Positions 61,479 through 64,000 of a DNA stretch of 64,000 nt are shown piece after piece (positions within the stretch are counted from its first letter, which is position 1; the number at the start of each line of letters is the position of its first letter). The translations under genes and the position numbers were made by a program. The stretch comes from Hypsibius dujardini (taxonomy: Eukaryota; Tardigrada; Eutardigrada; Parachela; Hypsibiidae): contig LRSR01000287.1 of NCBI GenBank assembly GCA_001579985.1, forward strand, positions 1-64,000, read 5' to 3'. The notes beneath the pieces are model-generated. The model was not told the origin of the DNA and ran no database searches. It saw only the letters and a program-made list of their open reading frames with translations.

Positions 61479-62620
61479 TTACAGTGACACGATTGGAATG
61501 GTACCGTCCCTTCTAGACACTACAACAGACAAAATTATATTTGCGTCATTCTGCACGCTATTCAGTTCCAACTGCAAAAAGGTGAGATACGGCAAGGTGT
61601 CTCCACAGACGATGTTGCGCTCCCCGAGTGAGATGACCCAGCTATTGATGATCTTCCAGTCCGTCGTCTTGGCCTCGCAGTGCTTGCTCAATTTTGCCGG
61701 GCAGCAGCTGTAAGTGTGCTGCATTTTGCCGTTTTGGTTTCGTTGGAGAAAGGTCCCTGCGATGTCGGCGTTCACCTGGTCACGACAAGTGATTTCATGA
61801 CGGGCCAGGTAGTGAACCTATCCCCCGTCATTCCAACCGGTTTCTTTTTGCGTACAGCCTCCAACGGTGCGAGCCAGGGAGCTGCAACAGCGGTAGAGGT
61901 AGCGAGCCTTGCAGTGGTGAATGCCGCCAAATGTCACCGCCTTCTCCAGCAGATCCAGCCGGACAGAATTCAGCAACGTTCTGCAAAGAGAGGGGTATCC
62001 ACACTATTATTGGTTCATCGAAACTTAAACTGATTGGTTTTTTCAGAAACCAAATTAAAGAAGGGAACCTTGAAGCCGGGAACAAACACACCTAACTTTG
62101 TGACATTTATCATTCAAAATAAAAAGGGTGCAGTGCGAGCTGGTAAAATGATACCTTATACCGAAAACAACTATTCAGGCAGTCACTTTAGATTGGTTTA
62201 GATTGGTTGAGAAAAGTTACCCCACTGGACATGCGACCGCGTCGATATCCGCGAAATACTCCACCCAGTTTATGTACTCAATATCTTGCCAAGGAGTTGA
62301 GTGATCTGTGCAGACAAAATCCAGAGAAGTATAGAGGTCAATTTGATCAGCAATCTTCCAAACTGAGTCGCTCCAGAAATCTCGGTTAGCTTAGCACCCA
62401 CCACCGAAAGCTGCGATATGATGTCTTGAACACTCGGGGGATGAATAGCGTTGCCTGTGCCTGCTACAGCACTTTCCGCTACGATGAAACTGGAAGTGTC
62501 CCACGCGCGAAATATCATGGTCATCCAGTTGAAAGGTCACGTAGCATGGCAGCCCGGGAATCCAGTACCAAATGATGTGAGTAGGGCGACGAGCACTAAC
62601 AAATGCTGCACTTTATACAT
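61479..62620 (-). CDS. secreted cysteine-rich repeat protein, partly resolved
   Basis: Family not recognised. A start at 62620 gives a signal peptide (MYKVQHLLVLVALLTSFG). An exon ending at 62221 reads DFWSDSVWKIADQ, then TPWQDIEYINWVEYFADID and ends VACPVG. It joins in phase to the exon 61980-61479: LLNSVRLDLLEK, RYLYRCCSSLARTVGGC, HYLARHEITCRDQ, HTYSCCPAKLSKHC, TTDWKIINSWVISLG, CGDTLPYLTFLQLEL, stop at 61479. The repeating pattern is a hydrophobic strand, Y-x-x-x-CC, a Cys, T-x-W, Y/V-x-x-x-x-I/V-x-C, about 55-60 residues per unit. The exons between the signal peptide and 62380 are not settled. An in-frame TAG at 61818-61820 falls inside a well-conserved stretch, so the gene is either a pseudogene, a read error, or uses readthrough. 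Confidence 0.55.
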
Positions 62621-62984
62621 TTTTGCATTTGGAATGCGGATAAAGCCACTTAAACTTTCGACATACAAAAATTGTCATGAAACGTTTTATTCTGAATTGT
62701 GACACCTAAACCTCACGAGAATGCAATACTTCGTAAGCATCGAAACCGACGATGAGAGATCAGATTTAGAATGCATCGGCTATACGGTAAATTACTTAAA
62801 TGTCTTACATAGGGCGAACTACAAGGTTTCCTAGCTAGATGCTTATCTAGCCCACAGCTTTAGCAGTCAAAGAGTTTATGATGTCAAAATGTAGTGGTCG
62901 TTTTCCGAGGCTGATCTCAATCGCGGCTAGAACTGCAAGAACAAGCCGCGACCAATTGATGGGGGAAACATTGATCTTAAAAAA

Positions 62985-63140
62985 GATGTGCACTGTTGGG
63001 ACGTCGGTACACATATGTGACAATAACCTTTCGCTAACTGAGTTAGACCATTTAACTCGTTAATACACACAGACCGAGTTAAATGGTCTAACTCGGTTAG
63101 CGTAAAGTTATTGCCACACGTGTAGAAGTGCTGTGCACGT
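62985..63140. repeat. hairpin: inverted repeat with arms of about 60-75 bp
   Basis: TTTCGCTAACTGAGTTAGAC with CATTTAACTCG on the left is complementary to CGAGTTAAATGGTCTAACTC then GGTTAGCGTAAAG on the right, around a centre of about 13 bases. Weaker complementarity continues outward (TGTGCACTG / GCTGTGCACG). Open frames on both strands here share TELDHLTR simply because of this symmetry. Confidence 0.8.
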
Positions 63141-63319
63141 AACGAATTTCGGAGAGCTTTCCTGGAGGTCCAACGAGTATTAAGTGAGCTACCAGAGTTA
63201 GGTCTAGAAACATCCATTATGATTTGCGTAGATATTTGTCGGCAAGCTTTTGGAAAACTAGCATGATAAATGGAGCAAAACTGATTGTGAGAACGGCTGC
63301 GAACACGGATGAATTGATA

Positions 63320-63464
63320 CTGTACTGCCGCGTTAGCTTCGCGCAGTAGAAGTAGACCCACCGTAAACTTAGACCTATGGATCCGCGCATGAGCTTACGT
63401 ACACTACGGGCTAGGATAACGAAGTTATGCTCTTGCGGTGCGCGAAGCTAACGCGGCAGTACAG
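63320..63464. mobile_element. 145-bp MITE, Tc1/mariner-type (TA target), copy 2
   Basis: Same ends as the 53264-53397 element (CTGTACTGCCGCGTTAGCTT and its complement), TA on both sides (63318-63319, 63465-63466), but an unrelated centre. It lies 70 bases from the mariner-type transposase. Confidence 0.85.
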
Positions 63465-63534
63465 TAGTTGAACTCTACAGAGGTTAAGCAACTTGATGGT
63501 ACTCATTTTTTAATTAATTCCCACGTGCACAGTT

Positions 63535-64000
63535 TCACTTCAAATTTTTCAAAACATGCTCGATTTGAAGCCCCTGCCTCTCTATCATAAGTTTAACACG
63601 TTTCGGCCAAGATCGCAAAGCGCTATTAATTTTACTTTGGTCTAAATTCGACCAGACCTTTCGCATAACCCGTTTCAAAACTGCCACTGTAGTGGCAGCG
63701 TGGTCAAACAATTTCCACTTAAACAGACCGTTCACACAAAAATCCATGGGGGCCAGGTCAGGGCTATTGCCCATCCAGTGCTCTTTCGGAATGAACTTGA
63801 TTCCGAAATTTCGAAGCCATTCTTGTGTGATTCCGGAAGAGTGCGCTGGAGCACTGTCATGGTGGAAGACGACCTTGTTGATAAGCTCTCCCGGAAATGG
63901 TTTCCGAATGTCATTCTTGAAAAGTGGCTTCAAAACATGTTGAATGTAGTACTCACTGCTAATTTTCGCTCCGGGTTTGACGAAACGGATTTCGGTTTTT
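63535..64000 (-). mobile_element. mariner/maT-type transposase, 3' part
   Basis: Open to the right window edge. It includes KTEIRFVKPGAKIS, VVFHHDSAPAHSS (second catalytic Asp) and NSPDLAPMDF (third Asp), then a C-terminus ending EHVLKNLK with a stop at 63535. 37 residues separate the two aspartates, the DD37D spacing of the maT clade of Tc1/mariner transposases. The first Asp, the DNA-binding domain and one terminal repeat lie beyond the window. The visible part has no break, so activity cannot be ruled in or out. Confidence 0.85.

Noticed and set aside
62878-63361. Two opposite-strand open frames sharing TELDHLTR
   Set aside because: The shared residues come from the palindromic hairpin at 62985-63140; no family similarity otherwise.

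Overview
This window is nuclear DNA from a multicellular invertebrate animal. The genes have many short GT-AG introns, and the families are metazoan: receptor guanylate cyclases with an extracellular natriuretic-peptide-receptor fold, the ciliary transition-zone protein B9D1, alanine aminotransferase and a GH3-domain protein. DIRS-type, Mutator-like, mariner and foldback elements crowd the spaces between them. I cannot fix the phylum from sequence alone; an ecdysozoan such as a tardigrade is a guess.

Layout, left to right. The 5' part of a mitochondrial-type alanine aminotransferase gene runs leftward and leaves the window at the left edge (to 1757). A short upstream region with three CACGTG boxes follows. 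B9D1 (3700-5673, +) has eight exons and an unusual C-terminal extension. A repeat-rich gap leads to a full-length receptor guanylate cyclase (9237-19783, +). I assembled it as 22 exons whose phases all agree, encoding about 1139 residues with the cyclase catalytic residues intact. Next comes a related but shorter receptor (22534-27243, +; 522 residues). It has the extracellular ligand-binding domain and one membrane segment, and stops after a cytoplasmic tail of about 36 residues, with no kinase-homology or cyclase domain. A repeat cluster and a Mutator-like element (30093-30926) abut the 3' end of a leftward, membrane-anchored GH3-domain gene (30942-35346, -). A second cyclase-less receptor lies at 37071-41444 (+; 511 residues).

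From about 41.9 to 53.4 kb there are mostly relics: an orphan receptor promoter-like block, a foldback element of about 840 bp, two broken DIRS-type retroelements, hairpin elements, satellites, and a receptor-domain pseudogene fragment. From 54.46 to 60.97 kb the whole first short-receptor locus (20.87-27.32 kb) is duplicated. Its gene (55932-60897, +) is open in every exon except that a 995-bp terminal-inverted-repeat element has jumped into exon 4. The window ends with a leftward gene for a secreted cysteine-rich repeat protein (61479-62620), further hairpins, and the 3' part of a mariner/maT-type transposase.

How the genes may work together: the main theme is a tandem family of natriuretic-type receptors, one complete cyclase and three cyclase-less forms with identical intron positions. 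By analogy with vertebrate NPR-C, the short forms could clear ligand, act as decoys or couple to G proteins. That is inference; the gene structures are read directly from the sequence.
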